Source: Sphingomonas parva (ex Maeng et al. 2020)
GTDB lineage: Bacteria > Pseudomonadota > Alphaproteobacteria > Sphingomonadales > Sphingomonadaceae
Length of the DNA stretch: 61,784 nt
Assembly (NCBI RefSeq): GCF_004564275.1
Contig: NZ_SPDV01000022.1
Coordinates: 1-61,784 of the forward strand
Direction of reading: 5' to 3'
Translations under genes and position numbers: made by a program
In this document: piece by piece, positions 38,080 through 46,893 of the stretch
How positions within the stretch are numbered: the stretch's first letter is position 1
How the letters are laid out: the number at the start of each line of letters is the position of its first letter
Notes under the pieces: model-generated
Seen by the model: only the letters and a program-made list of their open reading frames with translations
Told to the model about the DNA's origin: nothing
Databases searched by the model: none

Positions 38080-38447
38080 CCGTGCATTACACTGAAGAGC
38101 ATGAGTGGATTCAGATCGAGGGCGACACCGCCACCGTCGGGATCACCGATTTCGCCCAGGGTCAGCTCGGCGACATCGTCTTCGTGGAGCTTCCCGACGC
38201 CGGTCGCCAGGTGACCAAGGGCGGCGAGGCGGCGGTGGTCGAATCGGTGAAGGCCGCGTCCGACGTCTACGCGCCGGTGACCGGCGAGGTGACCGAGGCG
38301 AACCAGGCGCTGTCCGACGACCCTTCGCTGGTCAACAGCGATCCGGAAGGCGCCGGCTGGTTCTTTCGGCTGAGGCTTTCGAATCCTTCGGAACTCAACG
38401 GCTTGATGGACGCTGAGGCGTACAAAGCCTTTTGCGAGAACCAGTGA
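38076..38447 (+). CDS. gcvH: Glycine cleavage system H protein
   Basis: 123 aa lipoyl carrier that shuttles the aminomethyl intermediate between GcvP and GcvT. The lipoylated lysine is K59 in [10 protein letters not shown]. The N-terminus [14 protein letters not shown] and the GDIVFVELP strand are canonical. ATGA overlap with gcvT; its own stop overlaps the GTG of the next gene. LipB, encoded at 5771-6460, supplies its cofactor precursor. Confidence 0.98.
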   Translation: MTVHYTEEHEWIQIEGDTATVGITDFAQGQLGDIVFVELPDAGRQVTKGGEAAVVESVKAASDVYAPVTGEVTEANQALSDDPSLVNSDPEGAGWFFRLRLSNPSELNGLMDAEAYKAFCENQ

Positions 38448-39229
38448 CCATTAACGCGTCCTCCCGCTGGTCCCCGACCGATTACGCCACCAACGCCGCC
38501 TTCGTGCCGGCGTTGGGCTCGGCGGCCCTGGAGCTGCTCGCGCCCCAGCCGGGCGAGATGATCCTGGACCTGGGCTGCGGCGACGGCGTCCTCACCCAGA
38601 AGATCATGGCCGGCGGCACGCGGGTGATCGGCCTCGATGCGTCGGAAGCGATGGTCGAGGCGGCGCGGGCGCGCGGCGTCGACGCCTTTGTCGCCGATGC
38701 CCATGCCCTGGACCTCGACGGCCAGGCGACGCGCTTCGGCCAGTTCGACGCGGCGTTCTCCAACGCCGCGCTGCACTGGATGCTCGATCCCGATGCGGTC
38801 GCGGGCGGGGTGTTCTCGGTGCTGAAGCCGGGAGGCCGGTTCGTCGGCGAGATGGGCGGGGAGGGCAATATCTCTGCGCTCCGCGCCGGCATTCGCGACG
38901 AGCTCAATGCCCGCGGCTATCCGATTCCGGGCGAGGATCCGCAATGGTATCCCTCGGTCGAGGAGTTCGTGCGGCTCTACGCCTGTGCCGGCTTCGAGCA
39001 GATCCAGGCCCATCTGATCGCCCGGCCGACGCCGCTTCCCACCGGCGTCGCCGGCTGGGTGCGGACCTTCCGCAGCGGCTGGCTGGACGTGGCCGAGGTG
39101 CCGGAGGAGGCGCGGGACGAGGTCGCGGCGGCGATCGAGGAGCGGCTCCGGCCGGCCCTCCAGCAGCCGGACGGCAGCTGGGTCGCCGACTATGTCCGCT
39201 TGCGCTTCTCGATGCGCAAGCCGGTCTGA
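38444..39229 (+). CDS. Class I SAM-dependent methyltransferase
   Basis: 261 aa from a GTG start that overlaps the gcvH stop. The SAM-binding motif ILDLGCGDG is at about 41-49, then [12 protein letters not shown], an acidic loop [22 protein letters not shown] and [15 protein letters not shown]. This pattern is close to trans-aconitate methyltransferase and BioC-like small-molecule methyltransferases. The acceptor is unknown. It sits inside the gcv operon between gcvH and gcvPA, so it should be expressed with glycine. Confidence 0.88.
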   Translation: MTINASSRWSPTDYATNAAFVPALGSAALELLAPQPGEMILDLGCGDGVLTQKIMAGGTRVIGLDASEAMVEAARARGVDAFVADAHALDLDGQATRFGQFDAAFSNAALHWMLDPDAVAGGVFSVLKPGGRFVGEMGGEGNISALRAGIRDELNARGYPIPGEDPQWYPSVEEFVRLYACAGFEQIQAHLIARPTPLPTGVAGWVRTFRSGWLDVAEVPEEARDEVAAAIEERLRPALQQPDGSWVADYVRLRFSMRKPV

Positions 39230-39361
39230 CGCTTTTCCCCTCCCGGCACGGGAGGGATGGTCGGGTCGCGGTCCGGGGGGGCTGCTTCGCGACCTCTCGA
39301 ACACTCCCCTCACCAGGCGCTCCCGCGAGGGAGAGGCTGTTGCAGACGAAAGCGGATCCGA
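39230..39361. repeat. GC-rich palindromic spacer inside the gcv operon
   Basis: 132 bases between the methyltransferase and gcvPA hold CCCTCCCGGCACGGGAGGG (a 7-bp stem, about 39239-39257), followed by a second imperfect CTCCC/GGGAG arrangement. No U-tract follows. It looks like the intergenic palindrome family seen at 847-871 and 57466-57603, inserted in the operon. Confidence 0.45.
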
Positions 39362-40720
39362 ATGCGCTATTTGCCTTTAGCTGAAGCCGACCGGCGCGAG
39401 ATGCTGCGCACGATCGGCGCCTCCTCGGTCGAGGAGCTGTTCGTCGACGTGCCCGAGGCGGCCCGGCTCGCCGCGAAGATCGACGGCCTGCCCGACCACG
39501 CGACCGAGCTCTCGGTCGACCGGCAGCTCTCCGCGATGGCGCGCAGGAACCTCGTCGCCGGCGAGGTGCCCTTCTTCCTCGGCTGCGGCGCCTACAAGCA
39601 CCACATCCCGTCCAGCGTCGACCATATCATCCAGCGCGGCGAGTTCCTGACCAGCTACACGCCCTACCAGCCCGAGATCGCCCAGGGCACGCTGCAGGCG
39701 CTGTTCGAGTTCCAGACCCAGGTCGCGCGGCTCTACGGCTGCGACGTCGCCAACGCCTCGATGTACGACGGCTCGACCGCCTGCTGGGAAGCGATCGGCA
39801 TGGCGCGGCGGATCACCCGCCGCACCAAGGCGCTGCTCTCGGGCGGGCTCCACCCGCATTACGTCTCGGTGGCGAAGACGATGGCGCGCTTCACCGGCGA
39901 CGTGCTCGACACCGCCTTGCCGGAGCTCGGGGCCGAGCCCGACATTGCGCGGCTGCTGGACGCGATCGACGCGGAGACGAGCTGCGTGGTCGTCCAATAT
40001 CCCGACATCCTCGGCCGCATCGCCGATCTCTCGGAGCTCGCCGAGCGTGCCCATGCCGCCGGTGCGCTGCTGATCGCCGTGGTGACCGAGCCGGTCGCGC
40101 TCGGCCTGATCCGCGCGCCGGGCGAGATGGGCGCCGACATCGTCGTCGGCGAAGGGCAGTCGATCGGCGTCGGCCTGAACTTCGGCGGCCCATATGTCGG
40201 CCTGTTCGCGACCCGCGACAAATATGTTCGCCAGATGCCCGGCCGCCTGGCCGGAGAGACCGTCGATGCCGAGGGCAAGCGCGGCTTAGTCCTCACCCTC
40301 TCGACCCGCGAGCAGCACATCCGGCGCGAGAAGGCGACGTCGAACATCTGCACCAACAGCGGCCTGTGCGCGCTCGCCTTCTCGGTGCACATGACCCTGC
40401 TGGGCGAGACCGGCCTTCGGCGCCTCGCCGAGCTCAACCACGCCAAGGCGGTCCGCGCCGCCGAGCGGCTCGCCAGGGTGCCCGGCGTCGAGCTGGTGAG
40501 CGGGAGCTTCTTCAACGAATTCACCCTGCGCCTGTCGAAGGAGGCACGGCCGGTGGTCCGCACGCTCGCCGAGCGCGGCATCCTCGGCGGCGTCTCGCTC
40601 GGTCGGCTCTATCCGGGCGCCGACGCGCTCGCCAATGGCCTCGTCGTGGCCGTCACCGAAACCAGCACCGATGAAGATGTCGAGGCGCTGAGCGGCGCCC
40701 TCGAGGAGATCCTGGCATGA
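39362..40720 (+). CDS. gcvPA: Glycine dehydrogenase (decarboxylating) subunit 1
   Basis: 452 aa. N-terminal half of the split P protein. It starts [19 protein letters not shown] and shows [42 protein letters not shown] and [11 protein letters not shown]. The C-terminal half holds [21 protein letters not shown]. It lacks the PLP lysine, which lies in subunit 2, as expected. The stop overlaps gcvPB by 4 bases (ATGA). Confidence 0.98.
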   Translation: MRYLPLAEADRREMLRTIGASSVEELFVDVPEAARLAAKIDGLPDHATELSVDRQLSAMARRNLVAGEVPFFLGCGAYKHHIPSSVDHIIQRGEFLTSYTPYQPEIAQGTLQALFEFQTQVARLYGCDVANASMYDGSTACWEAIGMARRITRRTKALLSGGLHPHYVSVAKTMARFTGDVLDTALPELGAEPDIARLLDAIDAETSCVVVQYPDILGRIADLSELAERAHAAGALLIAVVTEPVALGLIRAPGEMGADIVVGEGQSIGVGLNFGGPYVGLFATRDKYVRQMPGRLAGETVDAEGKRGLVLTLSTREQHIRREKATSNICTNSGLCALAFSVHMTLLGETGLRRLAELNHAKAVRAAERLARVPGVELVSGSFFNEFTLRLSKEARPVVRTLAERGILGGVSLGRLYPGADALANGLVVAVTETSTDEDVEALSGALEEILA

Positions 40721-42282
40721 GCATGAACCGCGAAGGACGCCCGACCCGCCCCGAGGCCGCCGCCGGCGAAGCGACCGCGACCTGGACCGGCAACCGGGCG
40801 CTGATGCTCGAGGAGCCGCTGATCTTCGAGATGGGCGAGGAGAGCGGCACCGGCGTCGACATCGAGGACGCGCCGAGAGTGGCGAGCCGCCTCGGCGGGC
40901 TCGAGCGCAATCGGCCGATCGGCATCCCCGGCCTCTCCGAGCCGCAGACGGTGCGCCACTATACCCGCCTCAGCCGGCAGAATTACGCGATCGACCTCGG
41001 CATCTTCCCGCTCGGCTCGTGCACGATGAAGCACAATCCGCGGCTCAACGAGAAGATGGCGCGGCTTCCCGGCTTCGCCGACATCCATCCGCTCCAGCCG
41101 GTCGACACCGTCCAGGGCGCACTGGAGCTGATCGCGGAGCTCGGCGGCTGGCTGGTCAAGCTGACCGGCATGCATTCGGTGGCGATGAGCCCGAAGGCGG
41201 GCGCGCACGGCGAGCTTTGCGGCCTGCTCGCGATCCGCGCCGCGCTCGAGGCGCGGGGCGACGCGCGCGAGGTGATCCTGGTGCCGGAGAGCGCGCACGG
41301 CACCAATCCCGCGACTGCGGCCTTCGTCGGCTACCGGGTGGAGAGCATTCCGGCCGACGATCGCGGCCGGGTCGACCTCCAGGTGCTGAAGGCGCGCCTC
41401 GGCCCCGACGTCGCGGCGGTGATGATCACCAATCCGAACACCTGCGGCCTGTTCGAGCCGGACATGATCGCGATCTCGGACGCCGTGCATGCGGCCGGCG
41501 GGCTGGTCTATTGCGACGGCGCGAACTTCAACGCGATCGTCGGCCGGGTTCGGCCGGGCGACCTCGGCATCGACGCGATGCACATCAACCTGCACAAGAC
41601 CTTCTCCACCCCGCACGGCGGCGGCGGGCCGGGCTCGGGGCCGGTGGTGTTCTCCGAGGCGCTGACGCCGTTCGCGCCCTTGCCCTTCGTCGAAAAGCAG
41701 GGCGAGCATTTCGTGCTGGTGGAGGAAGAGACCGCCGGCGAGCATCATGCATCGAGCTTCGGCCGGATGACCGCCTTTCACGGCCAGATGGGGATGTTCA
41801 CCCGGGCCCTGTCCTACATCCTCAGCCACGGCGCCGACGGCCTGCGCCAGGTCTCGGGCGATGCCGTGCTCAACGCGAACTACATCCTGCGCAGCCTGGA
41901 GGACGTGCTCGACGCGCCGTTCGGCGCCAGCGGGCCGTGCATGCACGAGGCGCTGTTCAGCGACAAAGGCTTCGCCGAGGGGCTGAGCACGCTCGATCTC
42001 GCCAAGGCGCTGATCGACGAGGGCTTCCACCCGATGACCATGTACTTCCCGCTGGTCGTGCACGGCGCGATGCTGGTCGAGCCCACCGAGACCGAGAGCA
42101 AGGCCGCGCTCGACCAGCTGATCGGGGCCCTGCGCTCGGTGGCGGAGCGGGCGAAGGCCGGCGACGAAAGCCTGAAGGCTGCGCCGATCCACGCGCCGCG
42201 CCGCCGGCTCGACGAGACCCAGGCCGCGCGCAAGCCGGTCCTGGTCTGGAAGGAACCGGCGCAGGCGGCGGCGGCGGAATAG
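40717..42282 (+). CDS. gcvPB: Glycine dehydrogenase (decarboxylating) subunit 2
   Basis: 521 aa. PLP-bearing subunit of the split P protein; the cofactor lysine is K294 in [18 protein letters not shown]. Other hallmarks are [21 protein letters not shown] and ESAHGTNPA. It decarboxylates glycine and loads the aminomethyl group on GcvH. Last canonical gene of the operon, followed after 4 bases by the DUF938 gene. Confidence 0.98.
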   Translation: MSMNREGRPTRPEAAAGEATATWTGNRALMLEEPLIFEMGEESGTGVDIEDAPRVASRLGGLERNRPIGIPGLSEPQTVRHYTRLSRQNYAIDLGIFPLGSCTMKHNPRLNEKMARLPGFADIHPLQPVDTVQGALELIAELGGWLVKLTGMHSVAMSPKAGAHGELCGLLAIRAALEARGDAREVILVPESAHGTNPATAAFVGYRVESIPADDRGRVDLQVLKARLGPDVAAVMITNPNTCGLFEPDMIAISDAVHAAGGLVYCDGANFNAIVGRVRPGDLGIDAMHINLHKTFSTPHGGGGPGSGPVVFSEALTPFAPLPFVEKQGEHFVLVEEETAGEHHASSFGRMTAFHGQMGMFTRALSYILSHGADGLRQVSGDAVLNANYILRSLEDVLDAPFGASGPCMHEALFSDKGFAEGLSTLDLAKALIDEGFHPMTMYFPLVVHGAMLVEPTETESKAALDQLIGALRSVAERAKAGDESLKAAPIHAPRRRLDETQAARKPVLVWKEPAQAAAAE

Positions 42283-42286
42283 GCGC

Positions 42287-42880
42287 ATGAAGCGCAGCGC
42301 TCCGGCCGCGGCGCGGAACCGCGACCCGATTGCCGCGGTGCTGCGCGAGGAGCTGCCCGCGCGCGGCGTCGTGCTCGAGGTCGCGAGCGGAACCGGCGAG
42401 CATGCGGTGCACTTCGCCCGTGCCTTTCCGGAGCTGATCTGGCAGCCGAGCGATCCGGACGAGCAGGCGCGTGCGTCGATCGCTGCCTGGCGCGGCGCGG
42501 AGGGGCTCGGCAACCTGCTGGCGCCGCTCGCGATCGACGCCGCCGCCGAGGATTGGCAGGCGGATCGTGCGGATGCGGTCGTCTGCATCAACATGGTGCA
42601 CATCAGCCCCTGGTCGGCGACCGAAGGGCTGATGCGCGGCGCCGGGCGGCTGCTGCCGCCGGGAGGTCCGCTGATCCTCTACGGGCCCTACCGCCGGGCG
42701 GAGGTGCCGACGGCGCCGTCGAACGAGGCGTTCGACGAGTCGTTGAAGGCGCGCGATCCGGACTGGGGCCTGCGCGACCTGGCCGAGGTGACGGCGGCGG
42801 CGGAGGCGAGGGGGCTCCGCTTCGAGCGGCTGGTCGAGATGCCGGCGAACAATCTGACGATCGTGTTCCGGCGGGGCTGA
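42287..42880 (+). CDS. DUF938 methyltransferase-like protein
   Basis: 197 aa. The N-terminal SAPAAARNRDPIAAVLREELP and the motif VLEVASGTGEHAVHFA (SAM motif I) are typical of DUF938, a class I methyltransferase-like family without assigned reaction. The INMVHISPWSATEGLM and LYGPYRR segments are also family marks. It begins 4 bases after gcvPB and is therefore very probably co-transcribed with the glycine cleavage genes. Confidence 0.9.
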   Translation: MKRSAPAAARNRDPIAAVLREELPARGVVLEVASGTGEHAVHFARAFPELIWQPSDPDEQARASIAAWRGAEGLGNLLAPLAIDAAAEDWQADRADAVVCINMVHISPWSATEGLMRGAGRLLPPGGPLILYGPYRRAEVPTAPSNEAFDESLKARDPDWGLRDLAEVTAAAEARGLRFERLVEMPANNLTIVFRRG

Positions 42881-42898
42881 CGATCCAGTGCTGGGCCC

Positions 42899-43014
42899 GA
42901 TCCGTCATTCCGGCGAAAGCCGGAATCTCGGCGAGCACCAGCACTGGCGCTCATGGAGCCTTCCATCAGCGCCGCAGCTGGCTCTCCACGAGATCCGGCC
43001 TTCGCCGGGATGAC
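42899..43014. repeat. MITE-like element with inverted CGTCATnCCGGCGAA ends
   Basis: CGTCATTCCGGCGAAAGCCGG at about 42903-42923 and its inverted partner CCGGCCTTCGCCGGGATGACG at about 42994-43014 frame roughly 110 bases. Each end is itself a small hairpin. It is a widely scattered proteobacterial intergenic repeat type. It lies between convergent transcription units (DUF938 and the 43286 gene). Confidence 0.75.
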
Positions 43015-43043
43015 GGCTGCCGAGCCGGCTAACGGCTCGAAGC

Positions 43044-43286
43044 CTATGGATTGAAACGCGGCAGATTGGCCTGCTCGGGCTTGTCGCTGTCGCGGACGCG
43101 GGTGACGCCGTCGCCTTCGCCCACCTCTTCCTTTACCTCGTCGCGCGCGCCGATATCGCGCTGGAGGTTGCCGCCGTGCGAGCCGCCGAAGGCGGGGGCG
43201 TCCTCCACCGTGTCGATGATGTCGCTGTCGTCGCTCCGGCGGGCGGTTTCGGCGCGGTCGGCGCCGCGGTCGTTACGATCACTCAT
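43044..43286 (-). CDS. Small hydrophilic, probably disordered protein
   Basis: 80 aa with no hydrophobic segment. About 45 percent of residues are charged, with frequent Gly and Asp/Arg pairs (MSDRNDRGADRAETARRSDD, then GDGVTRVRDSDKPEQ). There are no cysteines or aromatic residues apart from Phe. This composition fits hydrophilin-like or stress-related proteins, but nothing more can be said. It lies 19 bases after the PAP2 phosphatase stop on the same strand and may be co-transcribed with it. Confidence 0.65.
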   Translation of the reverse strand: MSDRNDRGADRAETARRSDDSDIIDTVEDAPAFGGSHGGNLQRDIGARDEVKEEVGEGDGVTRVRDSDKPEQANLPRFNP

Positions 43287-43305
43287 GTCGCTCTCCTTCA
43301 GCGAA

Positions 43306-43914
43306 TCAATGATCCCGCGGAGCAGACGTTCCTTTGCCGAACCCGACGAGAAGCAGGGTCCAGGCCACGCCGAACGTCCAGCCGCCCGCTACGTCGGACG
43401 GCCAGTGCACGCCGAGCACGAGCCGCGATCCGCCGACGAGCAGGGCGTAGAGCAGGCCGAGCGCAATCGCCGGCACGCGCCAGCGCCCGTGCGCGACGAG
43501 GAGGGCGAGGCCCAGGCCGAGGGTCATGGCGTTGGCGGCGTGGCCGCTCGGGAAGGCCATGCTCTGAACGGCGACGAGATGGCCGTGCGGGTCGGGTCGG
43601 GCGCGATCGAAGGCTTCCTTGAGAAGTTCGACGAGCGGCCGCTCGCCGACCATCAGGACGATCAGGACCAGGGCGTCGCGATAGCGGCGGCGCAACGCCA
43701 GCCAGGCCGCGCCGGCGGCGGCGGCGATCAGCACCGCGATCCAGCTGCCGAGATCGCTGACCAGCCGTGCGGCCGGAACCAGGGCGGCATGCTGGGCGGA
43801 GGTCAGGATCGCGCGGTCGAGCCCGGCGCCGGGACCACCGGCAAACAGGAAAGCGACGAACAGGAGGAGCAGCGCCAGGATCGCCGCGAAAGAAGAAGCC
43901 GACAGCCTGATCAT
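43306..43914 (-). CDS. PAP2-family membrane phosphatase
   Basis: 202 aa with about six membrane helices. The three-part lipid phosphatase signature is complete: KEAFDRARP (C1), FPSGHAAN (C2, catalytic His) and SRLVLGVHWPSDVAGG (C3). Probable substrates are undecaprenyl pyrophosphate or phosphatidic acid, dephosphorylated on the periplasmic side. The specific substrate is not determinable. Upstream of the small hydrophilic protein. Confidence 0.92.
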   Translation of the reverse strand: MIRLSASSFAAILALLLLFVAFLFAGGPGAGLDRAILTSAQHAALVPAARLVSDLGSWIAVLIAAAAGAAWLALRRRYRDALVLIVLMVGERPLVELLKEAFDRARPDPHGHLVAVQSMAFPSGHAANAMTLGLGLALLVAHGRWRVPAIALGLLYALLVGGSRLVLGVHWPSDVAGGWTFGVAWTLLLVGFGKGTSAPRDH

Positions 43915-43953
43915 CGATCAGGGCTGTCGGCTGAAAGGAAGAGGCTGTCCAGT

Positions 43954-43977
43954 CCCCGCGTCTCGCAGGACGCGGGG
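43954..43977 (-). terminator. Hairpin after the CTERM protein gene
   Basis: CCCCGCGTC and GACGCGGGG form a perfect 9-bp stem with a six-base loop, 18 bases after the stop of the minus-strand gene ending at 43995. No U-tract follows, so Rho-independent termination is not certain. Confidence 0.4.
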
Positions 43978-43994
43978 GCGGCGTCCCCGGTCGG

Positions 43995-44813
43995 TCAGGC
44001 CGTGCGGCGGCGGCGGCCCGCCGCGATGCCGAGCGCGCCCAGCGCGAACAGCCCGAACGCGGCCGGGGCCGGAACGGGCGTGCCGCCGGTCGATCCCGTC
44101 GAGCCGGTCGAGGAGGGCGTGCGGTTGAGGTTGGTGGCCCAGAAGCTCTCGGGCCCGCCGGCAATGCCGGAGATGGTGGTCTCCAGCGCGAGGCGAACGG
44201 CGCTGTAATCGCCGAGGCCGAACACGGTCGAGTTCAGATAGGCCTGCTGCTCCTCGTCGACCGAGAGCAGGAAGCCGGCGACGCCGTTGCCCGCCTCGGT
44301 GGGATCGAAGGCCATGCTGCCGTCGATCGCGGCGAGCAGGCGATCGTCGAGATAGAATTTCAGGGTGACGTCGTCGATGCTGACGGCGTTGCCGCTCGGC
44401 TCGGTGGCATTGAAGATCAGGCCGATATCCTCGGCGCCGTTGAAGCCGAGCTCGCCGATCGTCGGCGTGTCGTATTTGTTGCCCTCGCGCTGCGGATTGA
44501 CCTCGTCGCCGCCCTGGTTGGTGACGCCGTTGCCCTTGTAGACCTGGCTGTCGCTGATGCAGTTCTGCGAGCCGACGCTGGTCTGGCCGCCGCGCACGCC
44601 GACGCAGGCGCTTTCGGTGCCGTCCTTGCGGGGACCACGCTCCTGCGTGGTGAGGAGCCGCGGCTCGTTCCCGAAGCCGGTGCCGGTGTCGTAGATCGGC
44701 GCTTCGTAAATGATGCTGGCCGAAGCGATCTGCGGAACGGCCAGAGCGGCCAAAGCGGCGCTACCGGCAAGCAGGCGGCGGCAAAGCAACGCGCCGTCGA
44801 AGCAACTGATCAT
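43995..44813 (-). CDS. Surface protein with VPxPA-type CTERM sorting tail
   Basis: 272 aa. The start is the ATG at 44813 with GGAG 6 bases upstream. The signal peptide covers about 1-33 (cut after ASA). The C-terminus has a Thr/Ser/Gly spacer, the motif VPAPAAFG, a hydrophobic helix (LFALGALGIAA) and RRRR, the architecture of exosortase-sorted VPLPA/PEP-CTERM proteins. The body is Thr/Gly/Asp-rich, beta-like, with cysteines in SACVGVRGG and SQNCISDS. No exosortase gene is nearby. Confidence 0.82.
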   Translation of the reverse strand: MISCFDGALLCRRLLAGSAALAALAVPQIASASIIYEAPIYDTGTGFGNEPRLLTTQERGPRKDGTESACVGVRGGQTSVGSQNCISDSQVYKGNGVTNQGGDEVNPQREGNKYDTPTIGELGFNGAEDIGLIFNATEPSGNAVSIDDVTLKFYLDDRLLAAIDGSMAFDPTEAGNGVAGFLLSVDEEQQAYLNSTVFGLGDYSAVRLALETTISGIAGGPESFWATNLNRTPSSTGSTGSTGGTPVPAPAAFGLFALGALGIAAGRRRRTA

Positions 44814-45065
44814 CACCTTCTCCCTGTTTCAGCGGCCGCCCGACGGGGGCATGGGCAGCGCTGCCGAGCGGCGATAACGGATGAAATCGACAGTTTCACC
44901 GGGCACGGCGCGGCCAATTTTCCTTGTGCCAGATCGGAACAACTTTGCTGCAGCGGCGGGCAAAGCGGCGGTGAAGGAAGATCGCCGCCTCTGCCCGCAA
45001 GGACGGAGCCGGCCCCGTCTCCGGACGACGACTCGCCCCGAGCGGTGCATTTTCAATCGAAACGC

Positions 45066-45089
45066 GCCGGTAAACCAAGTCTTACCGGC
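45066..45089. promoter_or_regulatory. Perfect 8-bp dyad, possible operator
   Basis: GCCGGTAA (45066-45073) and TTACCGGC (45082-45089) flank eight bases. It is 164 bases before the ATG at 45253. Without a U-tract it is more likely an operator or RNA hairpin than a terminator. Confidence 0.4.
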
Positions 45090-45207
45090 AACAGGCGCAA
45101 GCTTCGGTACGTAGATATCCGGAATCGCAAATCGCTGTGGATAAGTCTCTATACTGGCCAAGTGGAGGCGTGGGCGCGACGAGCACATGGCGGACCGCTT
45201 CCACCGG

Positions 45208-45227
45208 TTGCTGACCTATGTTAGCAA
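45208..45227. promoter_or_regulatory. Near-perfect dyad before the 56-aa gene
   Basis: TTGCTGAC-CTAT-GTTAGCAA is palindromic except for one G/T pair. It ends 25 bases before the start codon at 45253, just upstream of the ribosome site, where it could be a repressor site or 5' UTR hairpin. Confidence 0.4.
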
Positions 45228-45252
45228 TCGCCATCGCTGGGGAGCGGGGTAG

Positions 45253-45423
45253 ATGGAATCCAACTACAGATATTATGTGCGTCGTGCGAGCGAAGAGCGC
45301 CGGGCCGCGGCCCGCGCCGTAACCCCCGAGGCGCAGGCCCGCCGTAGCGCGCTGGCGGAATCGTTCGCGCAGCTCGCCGAACAATATCAGCGCGATCTCG
45401 GATCGGTCCTCGCGCACGGCTGA
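45253..45423 (+). CDS. 56-aa basic helical protein
   Basis: Short gene with a good ribosome site (GGAG 8 bases before ATG). It starts MESNYRYYVRRASEERRAAA and continues as an Arg/Ala/Glu-rich amphipathic helix (EAQARRSALAESFAQLAEQY). The YRYYxRRxxEER N-terminus followed by an Ala-rich helix recurs in sphingomonad small proteins that I cannot assign to a function. A predicted all-helical fold makes self-association or binding to a larger partner plausible. It has two dyads upstream and is not in an obvious operon. Confidence 0.6.
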   Translation: MESNYRYYVRRASEERRAAARAVTPEAQARRSALAESFAQLAEQYQRDLGSVLAHG

Positions 45424-45627
45424 GGTCTCGCGCGTCGGGGGGCGCGCGAAGCTTCGCTGATGCCGCCGCCGGGCGGTTCCTTCCCGGCTTTCCTGCGCGT
45501 CCGCCGCGGTGCGATGGGGCGCCGTTCCTGCCCGCCGCCCTGCCGCAGCAGCCGTCCGCCTTGCGGGTCCGCTGGAACGCCGCCCGCGCGATCCCGTTTC
45601 TAGCCAGAAACGACGGGCAGAAATGCA

Positions 45628-46878
45628 ATGAACGGCCGGCAGGCGCTTTTCCCCACCTTCTTCCTGTCCGGCTTCGAATGCTCGACCTTCCTGTGGAAGG
45701 ATGCCGGCCGACGCGACCTGTGCGCCGAGACCCAGCACCAGCTTCACGCCGACGAGGATTACCGGCTGCTCCGCTCGCTCGGCATCGCCGTCGCGCGCGA
45801 GGGCATCCCATGGCCGATGGTCGACCGCCGCGGCCGCTACTGTTTCGGCTGTATCGACGCGTTCCTCGATGCGCAGCGCCGCCACGACATCCTGCCGATC
45901 TGGGACCTTTGCCATTATGGCTATCCCGACGATCTCGACCCCTTCGGCGACGATTTCGCGCCGCGCTTCGCCGCCTATGCGCGGGCCGCAGCCGAATATG
46001 TGACGGCGCGGGCGCATCACGGCCCCGCCTTCTTCACGCCGATGAACGAGATCACCTTCTTCGGCTACATGGCGGGCGAATGGGGCTGGGCGGCGCCGTT
46101 CGGCCGCGACCGCGAGACCCGCCGCCGCCTCACCCTGGCGATGTGCAAGGCCGACATCGCGGCGGTCAAAGCGATACGCGAGGTCGTCCCCGACGCGCGG
46201 ATGATCCATATCGATCCGCTGATCCTGGTCGTACCGCCGCGCGACCGCCCCGATCTTGCCGACGAAGCGTGGCGCGAGACCTATGACGACGCCTTCTTCG
46301 CCTTCGACGTCATCGGCGGGCGCCGTCATCCCGAAGCCGGCGGCGCGCCGGACGTGCTCGATATCGTCGGCTTCAACAACTACAGCTTCGGCCAGATGGA
46401 ATATCGCCCGGAAGGCCCGCATGCGGCGCTCGAGCCCGGCGATCCCCGCATCCGCCCCTTGTGCGACCTGATCGAGGAAGGCTGGAAGCGCTACGGCCGG
46501 CCGACGATCGTCGCCGAGACGTCGGGGCTGAAGGGCGGCCGGCCCGACTGGCTGAACGACGTCGTCTCGGAGAGTCTCGCGGCGGTCAATCGCGGCGTAG
46601 ACCTGCACGGCATCTGCCTGTTTCCCGCGGTCGACATGCCGGACTGGCACAATGGCGAGTGGCTGCACAACGGCATCGCCGATCTCGAGCGGCTGCCCGA
46701 CGGATCGCTGATGCGGACACCCTATCCGCCCTATGTCGAGGCGCTGCGCCGCTGGCAGCATCGCCTCAACCGCGTCACCGAGCTGGATGCCGTTCCCTAC
46801 GACAGCCCGGTGAACCTCGCCGATATCGTCGCGGCGGCCAAGGCGGTCGCGCCGCGTCCCGACGACGATTGGCATTGA
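45628..46878 (+). CDS. GH1-like (clan GH-A) glycosidase
   Basis: 416 aa. The fold looks like family 1 glycosidases: FLSGFECSTFLWKD at the N-terminus, acid/base E141 in TPMNEITFFGYMAGEWGW, an FNNYSF segment and nucleophile E297 in IVAETSGLKGG. GH1 usually shows TENG around the nucleophile; here it is ETSG, so it is a divergent branch. There is no signal peptide, so it is cytoplasmic. Substrate unknown. It is a single gene without sugar transport genes around it. Confidence 0.8.
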   Translation: MNGRQALFPTFFLSGFECSTFLWKDAGRRDLCAETQHQLHADEDYRLLRSLGIAVAREGIPWPMVDRRGRYCFGCIDAFLDAQRRHDILPIWDLCHYGYPDDLDPFGDDFAPRFAAYARAAAEYVTARAHHGPAFFTPMNEITFFGYMAGEWGWAAPFGRDRETRRRLTLAMCKADIAAVKAIREVVPDARMIHIDPLILVVPPRDRPDLADEAWRETYDDAFFAFDVIGGRRHPEAGGAPDVLDIVGFNNYSFGQMEYRPEGPHAALEPGDPRIRPLCDLIEEGWKRYGRPTIVAETSGLKGGRPDWLNDVVSESLAAVNRGVDLHGICLFPAVDMPDWHNGEWLHNGIADLERLPDGSLMRTPYPPYVEALRRWQHRLNRVTELDAVPYDSPVNLADIVAAAKAVAPRPDDDWH

Positions 46879-46893
46879 CGGGCCGTCTCCGGC

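Larger units (their letters stand above)
44814..45252. other. Divergent intergenic region with two sequence dyads
   Basis: 439 bases between the CTERM gene and the 56-aa gene. No coding sequence is supported. It holds a perfect dyad GCCGGTAA-N8-TTACCGGC (45066-45089), a TATACT element (45150-45155) and a dyad TTGCTGAC-CTAT-GTTAGCAA (45208-45227, one G/T mismatch). Promoters for both neighbours should lie here. Confidence 0.5.

Noticed and set aside
42897-43014. Possible CRISPR or attachment site
   Set aside because: There are only two inverted copies, without direct repeat/spacer periodicity, tRNA link or integrase.
45150-45155. Sigma-70 promoter at TATACT
   Set aside because: No acceptable -35 hexamer lies 16-18 bp upstream, so I mention the box only as part of the intergenic region.
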